DNA of 64,000 bases, taken from Cymbomonas tetramitiformis. Its lineage: Eukaryota; Chlorophyta; Pyramimonadophyceae; Pyramimonadales; Pyramimonadaceae. The position numbers were made by a program, and so were the translations under genes. Below are positions 14,001 to 22,367 of the stretch, in pieces. Below the pieces are notes generated by a model that did no database searches, was not told where the DNA came from, and saw only the letters and a program-made list of their open reading frames with translations. The stretch lies in assembly GCA_001247695.2 (NCBI GenBank), contig LGRX02035162.1, positions 1 to 64,000 on the forward strand, in the 5' to 3' direction. How positions within the stretch are numbered: position 1 is the first letter of the stretch; each line of letters starts with the position of its first letter.

Positions 14001-16355
14001 CTGGTGATTCGCCACATGGGCTTGGTATTCCATCTCATCGTTGAATTTCTTCAAATGCATCGACTCCATGATTTGGTTTGGGTTCTTTGAGCGCACGCGA
14101 ACGGTGTCCTCGAATATTTTGTGCATCTGGGAGTCGTATCCGGCCTTGGGCGCCTTTGTCGAGCGGGTCTCCACCACGGCGAGCGTGGGCTTCGTCGCGA
14201 CCGTCTGGAGCACCACCGCCAGCCGCCCGTGCTGAAGGCTCAGGCAAGGCTCACGCCGTGGCAGAAGTACAAGGGGCAGACGTACAACAACTTTACTCCA
14301 AACCTGGAGGCAAGCGGCGCGCATGTATTCCCTACGAGGGGACTCCCCGTGTGGACTTGGATCGTGCCGCAGCGCATATATGAGGAAGCCGCTCGCGCGG
14401 CGGTGAGGTCACTCGCGCCAGAAGACAACTTTCAGACGCAGAAGGTGCGGCGGAGAGTGCACAAGTCCAGCCGTGCTTTCAGCCGTGCTGCGATTCCGAC
14501 ATTTTTGCGAGGCCACGGTTGAGATTGCTGGGGATGGGCATGCGAGCATCAGCCAAGCTCAGCGAAAAGGACACCCAGAATGCATGCGGCATGCGAGCTT
14601 TCATTCCGGTGCGGTGAGGACGGTTAGGATGAGCGGAGCACTGTGGCTTAGAACGTGCGGTCAGACAAAGGGACCCGAGAAGAAAGGCGCCAGTTGGCAG
14701 GGGGAAAAATGTCCTTAGGCGCAGTGCAAAGCGGTGTGGTGTGGACTCCACATCACTACGGGAGAGGTCCGCAAGCGGATGGGTGACGCGGAAATTAAGG
14801 AACAGCATGTGCAACGCGGATCGCAGGAGGCGCAACAGACAAGCTCCTATTCCCGGTTTCCTGAAATTGCGTTTTGGCAGCGCTGCTTGTGGCCGCAAGT
14901 CGAAGGGTCTCAGCCGAGTGGACCGCCGGGCTTAGACTCGAGTGCAATAACGAGAGGCGGCACAGTCCGCGCGCCGGACAACGGGTTAGCTTATTGACTA
15001 TTGTAGAAAGAGGAAGCTTCGGGGCTTTTGAATGTTCATTTTTTGACGGTACGCTGCGACGGCTGCTCCAAGCCCTAGAGAGTAGTTCCTGCCCAACCTT
15101 TTAGCTCCGTATTGGGTTTGGGGAATTCATCTCTACCAAGGCTTAGCGAAATAACTCAGCTTGGTGCCACCAGTGTATTCGGCGAAATACCTCAGCTCAA
15201 CCTACAACCCATCGCGCGAGCTCTTGGCAAGCAACCAACAGTGGGAGCCTCAGCGCCATAAAACGTGTCTCTGTGCACAGGCAGCGGAGGAAACCAGGCC
15301 AGCTAAAAAACTGCTCAAATCCTGCATGAGCAGCACGTTTGACTTGACACCAAAGTGGCAGCGCGTGTGGGACGTCGGACAAACGTACCAGAGTTCGGGC
15401 GAAGTTGCCGGTGCGCTTGCTGGCGTCCAGCTCCTTGTGCAGACCTTGCAGGGCCATCTTCAGGAGGTAGACCAGACGCCCCGCAGCGCCTTTCTCTTCT
15501 GTCATAATGGAATTCGCGGCCCGGCTGTCCAACGGCAAGCCAAGCTTCGCCAAAGTTGGCTGCAAGACACAGACCACAAAGTTGATATCAGCAGTCGATG
15601 TAGTATGAGCATATTTGGCTTCTGTAAAAAGTACTGCCTTCCGGCTAGTGCCCTGAGGACTTTCTGAGGGCGGTGCAAGGGCCGGGGGCGGGGGGCGGTG
15701 AAGCAGACCTGCAAGCGGGTGAAGTTGTTAATTTTCGCATCTGGATGGTTTTTAGGGATGAATTTGTCGAAGTCGGGCTGCAACTGCGCCGCGCATAATA
15801 TTTCTCCCAGGGCATAACCAGAGGCGAAATCCTGGGAGACAATGCAAAATAGTTAGCAAACGACAGGCGTACAGATTTTCAAAGGCGATAACATCCGGAA
15901 ACCCCCGTACTGGAGATTTTTGAGCCCCAAGGAAAGACCCGCCACGGAGGCCTGCGTCTGTCTCGGCGCGTGAGGCACGGACGCCAGGCGAGGCCGTGAT
16001 GCTTTTTTGAGGACACTCCTCCCTCAGACTTCCAAGCCGCTTCTCAGAACCACAGAAGTCAGAATCACATGTCTGAAAGAGTATGCGCGCCAAGATACGA
16101 TGCATCCATGCCTTAATGATAGCTGGTATTCGCATTGAAGACATCGAGCTAAATCCGACGAATGATGCATGGGTTGGAGGTTTTCTGACAGTCCCAACTT
16201 TTTCGGAAGTAGCGGCCTGTAGCACAAGTTGCGCAGGGAAATATCTTTTATGTAACAGAGCCCAAAAGTCTTTGGTGCTATACCGTTTCAAAATTATCGA
16301 CGGGAGACTCGATTGCCAGATCATTTCGCAGCCAATTTTTCAGCAGCTCCGACAT
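4056..16355 (-). CDS. Central-pair protein CPC1 / SPEF2 homologue (complete 18-exon gene)
   Basis: Predicted protein of the flagellar central apparatus (C1b projection in Chlamydomonas; KPL2/SPEF2 in animals). My exon model, in transcript order: 16355-16284, 15831-15709, 15559-15389, 14231-13590, 13108-12992, 12626-12389, 12105-11879, 11664-11359, 10946-10802, 10616-10392, 9913-9510, 8833-8003, 7813-7628, 7227-6721, 6172-5892, 5605-5332, 5000-4479, 4229-4056. All junctions use GT..AG and keep phase, giving 1,815 codons including the TGA stop. Domains in order: CH-like residues 1-120, coiled coil about 125-530, adenylate kinase P-loop GDPFAGKT near 607, kinase signature GFILDGFPRT in exon 11, Ala-rich coiled coil 891-1167, EF-hands near 1599 and 1642. 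This domain order and a length near 1.8-1.9 kilo-residues are those of the CPC1/SPEF2 family. Least certain are the acceptors at 6172 and 5000, chosen by phase, and the weak donors at 15709 and 11879. Confidence 0.9.
5332..7813 (-). CDS. CPC1-type gene, exons 13-16
   Basis: Exon 13 (7813-7628) has HTFCNLREERG and RRPDRKQKLLTDFQREYN. Exon 14 (7227-6721) has LRDTLWDICDKKLEENEGER and DSWVADHTALLAVQFMAL, then a basic, acidic and Pro linker. Exon 15 (6172-5892) is helical with RLERLATRAQVYLAELNEA. Exon 16 (5605-5332) starts LEGEDFIESINAL and ends LPAIWASVSAATIK. The ICD-x(n)-ER-x(n)-DSW-x-x-DH pattern recalls the region after the kinase domain in animal SPEF2. Phase: 13 to 14 phase 0, 15 to 16 phase 2. 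The exon 15 acceptor was placed at 6172 rather than 6176 to hold phase. Confidence 0.8.
7321..7432. repeat. Perfect 56-bp tandem duplication in an intron
   Basis: Bases 7321-7376 and 7377-7432 are identical (CACCAAAAGTGCGGCACACT at the start). The pair lies in the intron between exons 13 and 14 of the CPC1-type gene. Perfect identity means the duplication is recent or an assembly artefact. Confidence 0.9.
8003..8833 (-). CDS. CPC1-type gene, exon 12: long Ala-rich coiled coil
   Basis: A 277-residue exon (donor GTGTCT at 8002, acceptor TGCAG before 8833). About 180 residues are built of AAEAAAQA, KAAEEVAAQLL and similar heptads, then an acidic Pro/Glu stretch and the non-repetitive end PVDKNLAAVLYDQWQLIE. 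The GCC/GCG-rich repeats leave long open frames on the plus strand too (8155-8831), which are shadows. The exon joins exons 11 and 13 in phase 0. Confidence 0.85.
9510..11664 (-). CDS. CPC1-type gene, exons 8-11: adenylate kinase-like domain
   Basis: Exon 8 (11664-11359) has DYLKCSGEW followed by FPIKLCLLGDPFAGKT, a P-loop of the GxPxxGK(T) form seen in adenylate kinases. Exon 9 continues from LLEPE into ALVATAIEEADRY; exon 10 has VPDVIIVRLIVQAI (AMP-side helix). Exon 11 (9913-9510) has GFILDGFPRT, the adenylate kinase family signature. Proline-rich and Lys-Gly-rich linkers (GKDKGKKGDKGK) sit between the parts. Known family: SPEF2/CPC1 carries one such domain. Whether it is catalytically active cannot be judged, but the P-loop Lys and the signature Asp/Arg are present. 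Confidence 0.85.
11879..14231 (-). CDS. CPC1-type gene, exons 4-7: charged coiled-coil region
   Basis: Exon 4 (14231-13590) encodes a 214-residue helical, Gln/Asn/Arg/Glu-rich segment with ESMHLKKFNDEMEYQAHVAN. Exons 5-7 (13108-12992, 12626-12389, 12105-11879) continue with KERERRRRKVLLEQQ, QKQSKEEERIAERLWQLKQE and EAETKRQEEKRVAR. They are long heptad-like coils typical of the stretch between the CH domain and the kinase domain of SPEF2. Exon 6 ends in phase 1 and exon 7 supplies the other two bases, which supports the junction. Exon 7 ends LLE at a weak GTCCCT donor. That is the least secure junction here. Confidence 0.8.
12305..12416. repeat. Duplicated exon end plus splice donor
   Basis: A 42-bp segment holding the last bases of exon 6 and its GTGAGT donor (12375-12416) occurs again 70 bp further into the intron (12305-12346) with about four mismatches. 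The second copy keeps a GTGAGT donor, so it is a decoy splice site. Confidence 0.8.
15389..16355 (-). CDS. CPC1-type gene, exons 1-3: N-terminal CH-like (DUF1042) domain
   Basis: The start is the ATG at 16355, which opens a 24-codon exon beginning MSELLKNWLRND and ending at donor GTATAG (16283). Exon 2 (15831-15709) carries FASGYALGEIL and PDAKINNFTRL, and exon 3 (15559-15389) carries LAKLGLPLDSRAANSI and ends at a strong GTACGT donor. The W-L-x(n)-GYxLGEIL-x(n)-NFxRL pattern is the calponin-homology-like fold found at the N terminus of SPEF1/SPEF2/CLAMP proteins. In those proteins it is linked to microtubule or axoneme binding. I found exon 1 by translating the minus strand upstream of exon 2; it is too short to show up as an open frame. 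Confidence 0.85.
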
Positions 16356-16723
16356 TCTTGCCGATGCGCAAGCTCAGGGCCTAACGCCCTATACACGTTA
16401 TATCTTCCAAAATGAACCTCACTGACAGACGCAAAATTTATGTTGCAAATAACTTTTACGTCTATATTCTCGGACGTCCTTTCTTTCCTCCAACAGCTCT
16501 AGAAATTCCCTCAATAGAAAACACAAAACGCGCTAGTTGACCCCTTCTGGTGACACAGTTGAACACTTCGGTTATCCTTGAAATAGAATCGAGCTTCCTA
16601 CTTGTACTCGTGACACTGTATCGTGTACATGCCAATCGCAATCCAATGCCTGACAGCTGACTCGCGCTCGCGCTTACGCGTGCGCTTCCCCACGCCAGCG
16701 CCAGCGCCAGTCGTGGTCGTGGT

Positions 16724-17067
16724 GACATGACATGACATGACATGACATGACATGACATGACATGACATGACAATGATAATGACAATGCAATGATAATGAT
16801 AATGACAATGACAATGACAATGACAATGATAATGACAATGCCAATGCCAATGCCAATGCCAATGACAATGACAATGACAATGACAATGACAATGACAATG
16901 ACAATGACAATGACAATGCGGACAATGACAATGACAATGACAATGACAATGACAATGACAATGACAATGACAATGGCAATGACAATGACAATGACAATGG
17001 CAATGGCAATGGCAATGACAATGACAATGACAATGACAACGTGACAATGACAACGTGACAATGACGA
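16724..17067. repeat. (TGACA)n / (AATGAC)n microsatellite
   Basis: About nine TGACA pentamers run from 16724 to about 16770, then near-continuous AATGAC hexamers with GCC/GGC-interrupted variants run to about 17067. Because six is divisible by three, open frames of Met-Thr (plus) and His-Cys or Leu-Ser (minus) appear and should be ignored. It begins about 370 bp upstream of the CPC1-type start codon. Confidence 0.95.
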
Positions 17068-17089
17068 TGACAATGACCTTAAATGTTGG

Positions 17090-17267
17090 ATATACCCCTA
17101 AGACCCGGGATATATTCACTCTGTGATAATTTTCTCAGAATGTAATAAAGTTGATAAGTTAACCCGATATATGGGCATAAACAGTTAGGGTTCTGGTTCG
17201 GGTGACAGTCACAAACACTACTACGGGAAGAGTCGCATAATCGGGCGGTGTGACGACTATTCCAGCA
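17090..17267 (-). mobile_element. Relic LTR related to the 18911-22246 element
   Basis: Read on the minus strand from 17267, the sequence starts TGCTGGAAT and has GACTGTCACCCGAACCAGAA and CATATATCGGG in the same order as the 171-bp LTR at 18911. It is therefore a diverged family member in reverse orientation. The left limit (about 17090) is approximate. Just outside its start lies the stem-loop found at the 3' LTR of the complete elements, so this is a 3' LTR with its internal region to the right. No matching second LTR was found. Confidence 0.6.
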
Positions 17268-17676
17268 CACCACCTAGTGTGGTGACCGGGCAGCCGAAGT
17301 TGTAACTGATACGGCGAGATAAACAGGCCGTGAATATATTATCAATATACAAGTTAACACTGCGAAGTTGGACAGCAACGCGAGTGTAAGAAATAGCGGG
17401 TGATGAGTGCAGTCTCTAAGTGAAGATCTGCTTGAAGCCCAACGCTTCCTCATCTTATACCTTACGTCTCCTATCATCATAGATAGTACCGCCATTGGGT
17501 TGTGAACCCGAGACGTAGGTTGAACGACCAGTATTGTGATAACGAATAGTTCGTTCATACTGTGCATGCGTGTTCCGCACATGCTTAAAGCCAAGATGGT
17601 TCTTGATGTTCAAGATGTATCTTGCTTTGCCATCTTCGAGTTCGACATACGAACTCTCGATGACAGGGTCATTCAA
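17268..17676 (-). pseudogene. Remnant of internal region next to the relic LTR
   Basis: Contains CACCACACTAGGTGGTG (minus strand, 17284-17268) touching the LTR. Beyond it is an open frame of 73 codons (17676-17455) with IKNHLGFKHVRNTH that I cannot assign. It could be the tail of a polyprotein or chance. Confidence 0.3.
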
Positions 17677-17752
17677 GTCTTTCCTTGAATAATGACAGAT
17701 GATGTGACATTATCATCTGAGGACAGGTACAGTCATGGTCGACCGTACTGAC

Positions 17753-17836
17753 GACTGTCATAATAATATATGACTCGACCGACTGTCATAATAATATATG
17801 ACACGACCGACTGTCATAATAATATATGACACGACT
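17753..17836. repeat. 28-bp tandem repeat, three copies
   Basis: Units start at 17753, 17781 and 17809, each GACTGTCATAATAATATATG plus ACNCGACC. They are followed by a few TGACA pentamers like those at 16.7 kb. Confidence 0.9.
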
Positions 17837-18910
17837 GACATGACATGACATGACATGGTATGACATGTCTGACACGTATGACATGTATGACACATATGTC
17901 ATCGGTCATGACCCTGACAGATCTCCCCTCTTAAAAGAGTTGTGACCTCACAACGGGCATACCTTTGTATATGTCTATGATGTCTTTGTTGTTGTCGCTT
18001 CTTGCTGGTACCAGTCTTCTTACACCGATTTGAGGCGTCCCTCATGGTGTTTTTAGGTTATTGGGGGGAACTGAGTCCACTTTAGTCCCTCACCTTACAG
18101 TTCTTAGGATGTAGCCCACCTTTCCGGAAATCGTATCGTATTTCAGAGTGACGTTTCAAGGTTCAATGAATTGCGTTTCGTGATGCAGATTGACGCTGGA
18201 TTACTGATTGATCCACACGTATCGTGCGTCAGAGTGACGATTCAAAGCATCCGAAGTCTACGTTACGGATATATATTGCGCTTGCCGTCGACGCCTTTGC
18301 GAACGATGATCGACGTTTTAACGAACGATACTCGGCCTTATATATACAACTGATCGACGAAAACCCTTGGGTACATGTTTCCACAGTTATATATAGTGCA
18401 CCCAACCCTTCCTCCCCTCCTGAAGCTACTATGGAGGTTCACAGGCGGCAACGGGGAGCCCGATTTTTGGGGCTTGTTTTTAATGCAAACGGAGTGGCCC
18501 TGCTTAACGGGATTGGACTTATAATCCTTTACCCGGTCTGCTCAACTCCTCAATATTTGGTCCGGTACGCGCGCTTTGACGAACATCTATCGCGATGAGT
18601 GAGAATGGATTCGCCACGTACTAATGTGAAATTTCTTTAGTTATGTTTGTCAAGCACAACTTAGGATCACAACTCCGTCTACCTCAGTCGATATCTCCGG
18701 TAGCTCGGATGACTGGCCAAGAATCCGATGACAAACCACGGCTTTGGCAAAGGTAGCATTTAGCAGTTTTTCACAGATATTGGTACCCGCATATGCGTAT
18801 CTGTGTAAGGGTATGGTTTATACAAGGCTTACTACACCTTAGCAAGGAAGGATCAATTCCTGCTCCTGTCATATCAATTTGATGCAGGGTAAAAAATGTT
18901 AAGGATATAA
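17837..18910. other. No recognisable gene; left flank of the LTR element
   Basis: AT-rich. Holds one copy of the dispersed GTTCTTAGGATGTAGCCC motif (about 18090) and a segment (18340-18384) repeated on the other side of the LTR element. The open frame at 18224-18598 has no known motif. Bases 18906-18910 (TATAA) are the left target-site copy of the neighbouring insertion. Confidence 0.5.
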
Positions 18911-19081
18911 TGCTGGAAGTGACGCCCCGACTGTCATTCCTATAGTTAGGGTGTATGACTGTCACCGGTCCCGGAACCCTAGACCCCGAACATATAACGG
19001 GAAGACTCGGTATTCCGTTGATCTTATCTATTCTGATTACCACACTCGTATGAATATACAGTCAAGCTGATATATTCAGCA
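18911..19081 (+). repeat. 5' LTR, 171 bp
   Basis: Starts TGCTGGAAGTGACG and ends GATATATTCAGCA. Contains AACATATAACGG, a possible TATA-like core. It matches the 3' copy base for base by eye. Confidence 0.93.
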
Positions 19082-19472
19082 GGTTTGGTACCACGCACGC
19101 TTAAGTTTACACTGCGACTTTGGCCATGATTGGCTAAACACCGACGCTTGAGATGGGGTGAGGGACCCGCGTTAGAGAGACTTTCGGTACGGGCGGTATG
19201 GCTCAGTTACGGACACGCGGTTGATTGGACATGATTGGGTAGCGCTGACGGCAGTTTATTTTCCGTGAAGCATCGTTGGGCTGGATTTTGTTGTTTCTGG
19301 TCTCCGGTACACCGTACGACATTGATCACGTCCTTTCGTCCCACACGACCGCGCACAATTTGTTGTTTCCCTGATTATCCTCGACGACCCGCCGCAACTC
19401 GCTAGCCGTCGCCCACGCCGTTGGTCTCGCCTCGCATTTTCCACCTCACCCTATCTCTGCAGTCATTTCACT

Positions 19473-21827
19473 ATGGGTACTTCTACGAGATCTCACACCG
19501 CGGCCGCACGCCGCTCACTAGTTACGATTTTCGACGATGCCGCAGCTCGACATGCGACCACTCCGGCCACACCTACGGTTACGGCTACCCCGGCTGCCCA
19601 GTCAGCAGGGGCACTGTTCCTCGACGCTGTCAAGCGTCTAGCAAAAGAATCCTTCGACGAGCGTGCCGCTAAACTCGTCATCAAGAAGGTGTACGACGAC
19701 AAGCATGGCCGTTTTGACGGTACGGAGTCGAACGTCAGCTCCGTTTTCGCCCGTCTGGTACTGGCATTACGGGACATTTTCGTCACTGAGGAGTCCGCGT
19801 TTTCTTCTCTGTTCGACCTGGAGGATGCCGCGTTGCCCGTTCGCGCCGAGGCGAACAAACTGCTGTTTTCGACACTGGAATTCATCATCGCTCCGGTGTC
19901 GCCCGCAGCAGACTGGATGGAGTCTTCAGCGGAGGCACACCCGTTTGATGGGAAGCGGGTGTTGCTGGAGATCGCCAGGATGCTCCTGGATTCCGGCGGG
20001 CCCTTCCAGGGCACCGCGGACCTTCTGGCCATCAAGATCAACCAGTTCGACCCGTCGCGGGCAATCGCCGCCTTCAACGCCGCTCTCCGGTCCGCTCGAC
20101 GGAAGAGCACTCTCGACGACATGGAGGTCAAGTCCCTTTTCATCAAGTCCCTCGACCCGGTCTTCTATGCCCCGGTGGTCAACCGTCTGTTGCTACACGA
20201 CCAACGTGCGGCGGAGTCCCTTGCCACCATTCAGCAATGGACCCGTGAGTGCCACGCACAACACGGGACGGATTCGCACGTCCCGCCTGCTACACGCACG
20301 TTCTCCGCCCTCACCCTGGCTGGGCAGAGCAACGACGAGGACTACAAGTCCGTCTTCAGCGAGCTCCGCGACCAGCTCTACGACATGAAGAAGGAGATCA
20401 AGGCGCTCCACAACCGTCTCGACGACACGAAGGGCTACACGCCCCGCAACGACAAGAAGAACGCCATTGGACGCGGTGGACACGGTGACGGCGTCCGCTT
20501 CGCAGCGAAGCCCCTCCCTGAGCACGGCAACTTCCCGCAGAACTTCCGTGGGAAGTCTTCGGGTAAGGTGGCTTTCCACAAGCCCACCGGTACGTTCGTC
20601 CCGTTGTGCCGGCACCCGACATGCTCCGCCACGGCGGGGAAGCATTGGCATCGCGACTGTCCGAACGGCGGGCCACGAGGGCATGTTGGGGCACACGGTT
20701 TCAGCATTGCGGACAGCGAGAACGACATGCTCGCCGTGATGTTCCAGAACGCCGTGGACGAAGACGACGCCGTCCGTTTCGACGCCGTCTGCTGCATTGC
20801 AGACGGCAAACCTGATCTCTACGACACCGCCTCCGCGTTCTCCTTCGCTGTCGCCGAGGAGCGGGTGCCCGACACCATCGACGAGTACCTGGGGTACCGC
20901 CAGCCCGCTGACACCCACCTCGGGGTTTGCGCGGTTGGTGGTGCTACGAACATCCACAACTTCAAGATTCACGAAGAAGTCCGTGCCGACACTCTGGACG
21001 CGCCACCACCGCCGGCACCGCCCTCCGCTCCGCAGTCGGTGGTGTCCGACGAGGGGATGTACCCCATCGACGCGCTACACGCGCACGAGCCGCACGCGAC
21101 CTTCATGGACAAGTTCGCGTTCAACTTAAACATCGCGGGAACGGAACCGACGCTTGCAATGCACCACATGGGCCCCGTCGCGCCCGTGGACTCCGTCTCC
21201 GTAGCGACAGACGACTCCGAGGATGGGGACGAGTGTATTCCACCACCGAGACAGCCCTTGGGATGCGGCAGACCGCCGATGGGTTTCGGGTTCTCTGCAC
21301 TCACGTCCCTCGCAGTCTGCCTGTTGTTTGTCGTTTGTGCAGCCGCCGCGCCTTTGCGTGATTGCTCCGCGCCGGCATCTTCCACAACAGGGCGCACCGG
21401 CGACGAGGTCGGTGGTGCTGGTGTGCTGACGCCCACAGCCGTTCCGCCAAATCTCTACTACCAGCCGGCAGGCTGGTACGGCACCTGGTACCGTACTACG
21501 TACGGGTACGGGTGGACATGGCTCCCGGGCCCCCCGCAGCCACCTGAGGCAGCCCCAATTATTGCTGCGCCGCCCTCACCGGGTGGTGCTCCGCCGTCAC
21601 CGGACTACGAACCACCCGCCTGGGACGGTGGGACCGGGGATGCACTTTCTTCTTCAATTCAACACCGGGACGGGCCGATTGCACCCGGTGCAACTGCCTG
21701 CGGCGACATCGACGCATCTCCGATCCTCTCAATTTGCTCTACGAATGATTTCACAGGCAGTGGCACCAGCTCTCCTGGGCGCTGTGACAGTGGCACCGGC
21801 TCTCCCGGGCACTTCCGAAGTGGCTAG
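19473..21827 (+). CDS. Gag-like protein with zinc knuckle and membrane-anchored C-terminal tail
   Basis: A 784-residue intact frame filling the LTR element. Residues 1-60 are Thr/Ala/Pro-rich (MGTSTR start). Residues 60-330 are a helical, capsid-like region with SLDPVFYAPVV, then a short coiled coil (FSELRDQLYDMKKEIKALHN). About residues 378-397 form a zinc knuckle of unusual spacing, CRHPTC-x6-H-x4-C. After it comes an acidic region, then GCGRPPMGF (about 600), a hydrophobic helix LAVCLLFVVCAAAA (about 612-626) and a Pro/Tyr/Trp-rich tail (AGWYGTWYRT). No DTG/DSG protease, YxDD or DDE motif is visible. The minus-strand element at 60-63 kb encodes a diverged homologue with the same order of parts. 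A gag role is inferred from position and knuckle; the membrane tail has no assigned function. Confidence 0.8.
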   Translation: MGTSTRSHTAAARRSLVTIFDDAAARHATTPATPTVTATPAAQSAGALFLDAVKRLAKESFDERAAKLVIKKVYDDKHGRFDGTESNVSSVFARLVLALRDIFVTEESAFSSLFDLEDAALPVRAEANKLLFSTLEFIIAPVSPAADWMESSAEAHPFDGKRVLLEIARMLLDSGGPFQGTADLLAIKINQFDPSRAIAAFNAALRSARRKSTLDDMEVKSLFIKSLDPVFYAPVVNRLLLHDQRAAESLATIQQWTRECHAQHGTDSHVPPATRTFSALTLAGQSNDEDYKSVFSELRDQLYDMKKEIKALHNRLDDTKGYTPRNDKKNAIGRGGHGDGVRFAAKPLPEHGNFPQNFRGKSSGKVAFHKPTGTFVPLCRHPTCSATAGKHWHRDCPNGGPRGHVGAHGFSIADSENDMLAVMFQNAVDEDDAVRFDAVCCIADGKPDLYDTASAFSFAVAEERVPDTIDEYLGYRQPADTHLGVCAVGGATNIHNFKIHEEVRADTLDAPPPPAPPSAPQSVVSDEGMYPIDALHAHEPHATFMDKFAFNLNIAGTEPTLAMHHMGPVAPVDSVSVATDDSEDGDECIPPPRQPLGCGRPPMGFGFSALTSLAVCLLFVVCAAAAPLRDCSAPASSTTGRTGDEVGGAGVLTPTAVPPNLYYQPAGWYGTWYRTTYGYGWTWLPGPPQPPEAAPIIAAPPSPGGAPPSPDYEPPAWDGGTGDALSSSIQHRDGPIAPGATACGDIDASPILSICSTNDFTGSGTSSPGRCDSGTGSPGHFRSG

Positions 21828-22075
21828 AGTTGCAATTGAGATTAGCCTGCCTTCAGACTGTTGTGCTGTTGGTTCAGGTTGCCCCAAGATGGGCTTAGTT
21901 TAGGGCTTTAACTGTATCCGTATTCTGCACTATGCCTCACTAGCTGCTAGTTTCGGGGGTTACCCTGCCAGAAAGGACAGGTTCCCCTGTATGATGCTTA
22001 TTTCCACCGAAGCTGAGTAGGTGTTTGTTTCAGTTCCGTGACCACCTAGTTTGCCAGTCACCACCCTAGGTGGTG

Positions 22076-22246
22076 TGCTGGAAGTGACGCCCCGACTGTC
22101 ATTCCTATAGTTAGGGTGTATGACTGTCACCGGTCCCGGAACCCTAGACCCCGAACATATAACGGGAAGACTCGGTATTCCGTTGATCTTATCTATTCTG
22201 ATTACCACACTCGTATGAATATACAGTCAAGCTGATATATTCAGCA
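22076..22246 (+). repeat. 3' LTR, 171 bp
   Basis: Second copy of the LTR, directly preceded by the stem-loop CACCACC-CTA-GGTGGTG and followed by target duplication TATAA (22247-22251). Confidence 0.93.
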
Positions 22247-22253
22247 TATAACC

Positions 22254-22364
22254 CTGCAGTTCTCGGGATGCTGCCCTGCAGTTTTTGGGATGCAGCCCTG
22301 CAGTTCTTGGGATGCAGCCCTGCAGTTCTTGGGATGCAGCCCTGCAGTTCTTGGGATGCAGCCC
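22254..22364. repeat. 22-bp tandem repeat, five copies
   Basis: Units of CTGCAGTTCTTGGGATGCAG plus CC at 22254, 22276, 22298, 22320 and 22342, directly beside the 3' target duplication of the LTR element. Single relatives of the unit occur elsewhere in the AT-rich region. Confidence 0.92.
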
Positions 22365-22367
22365 TGA

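Larger units (their letters stand above)
18911..22246 (+). mobile_element. Complete short LTR retrotransposon, gag-only (TR-GAG-like)
   Basis: The 3,336-bp element has two LTRs of 171 bp (18911-19081, 22076-22246) that read as identical. Both start TGCTGG and end TTCAGCA, flanked by the 5-bp target duplication TATAA (18906-18910 and 22247-22251). Identical LTRs imply a very recent insertion. The only long frame is a gag-like protein with no protease, integrase or reverse transcriptase, so the element must borrow enzymes from an autonomous relative. Just inside the 5' LTR, TGGTACCACGC could be a primer-binding site (TGG as in most tRNA-primed elements). There is no clear polypurine tract at the 3' LTR; a stem-loop sits there instead (22059-22075). 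Confidence 0.92.

Noticed and set aside
16790..17044. Met-Thr repeat protein and opposite His-Cys or Leu-Ser proteins
   Set aside because: Pure consequence of an (AATGAC)n microsatellite.
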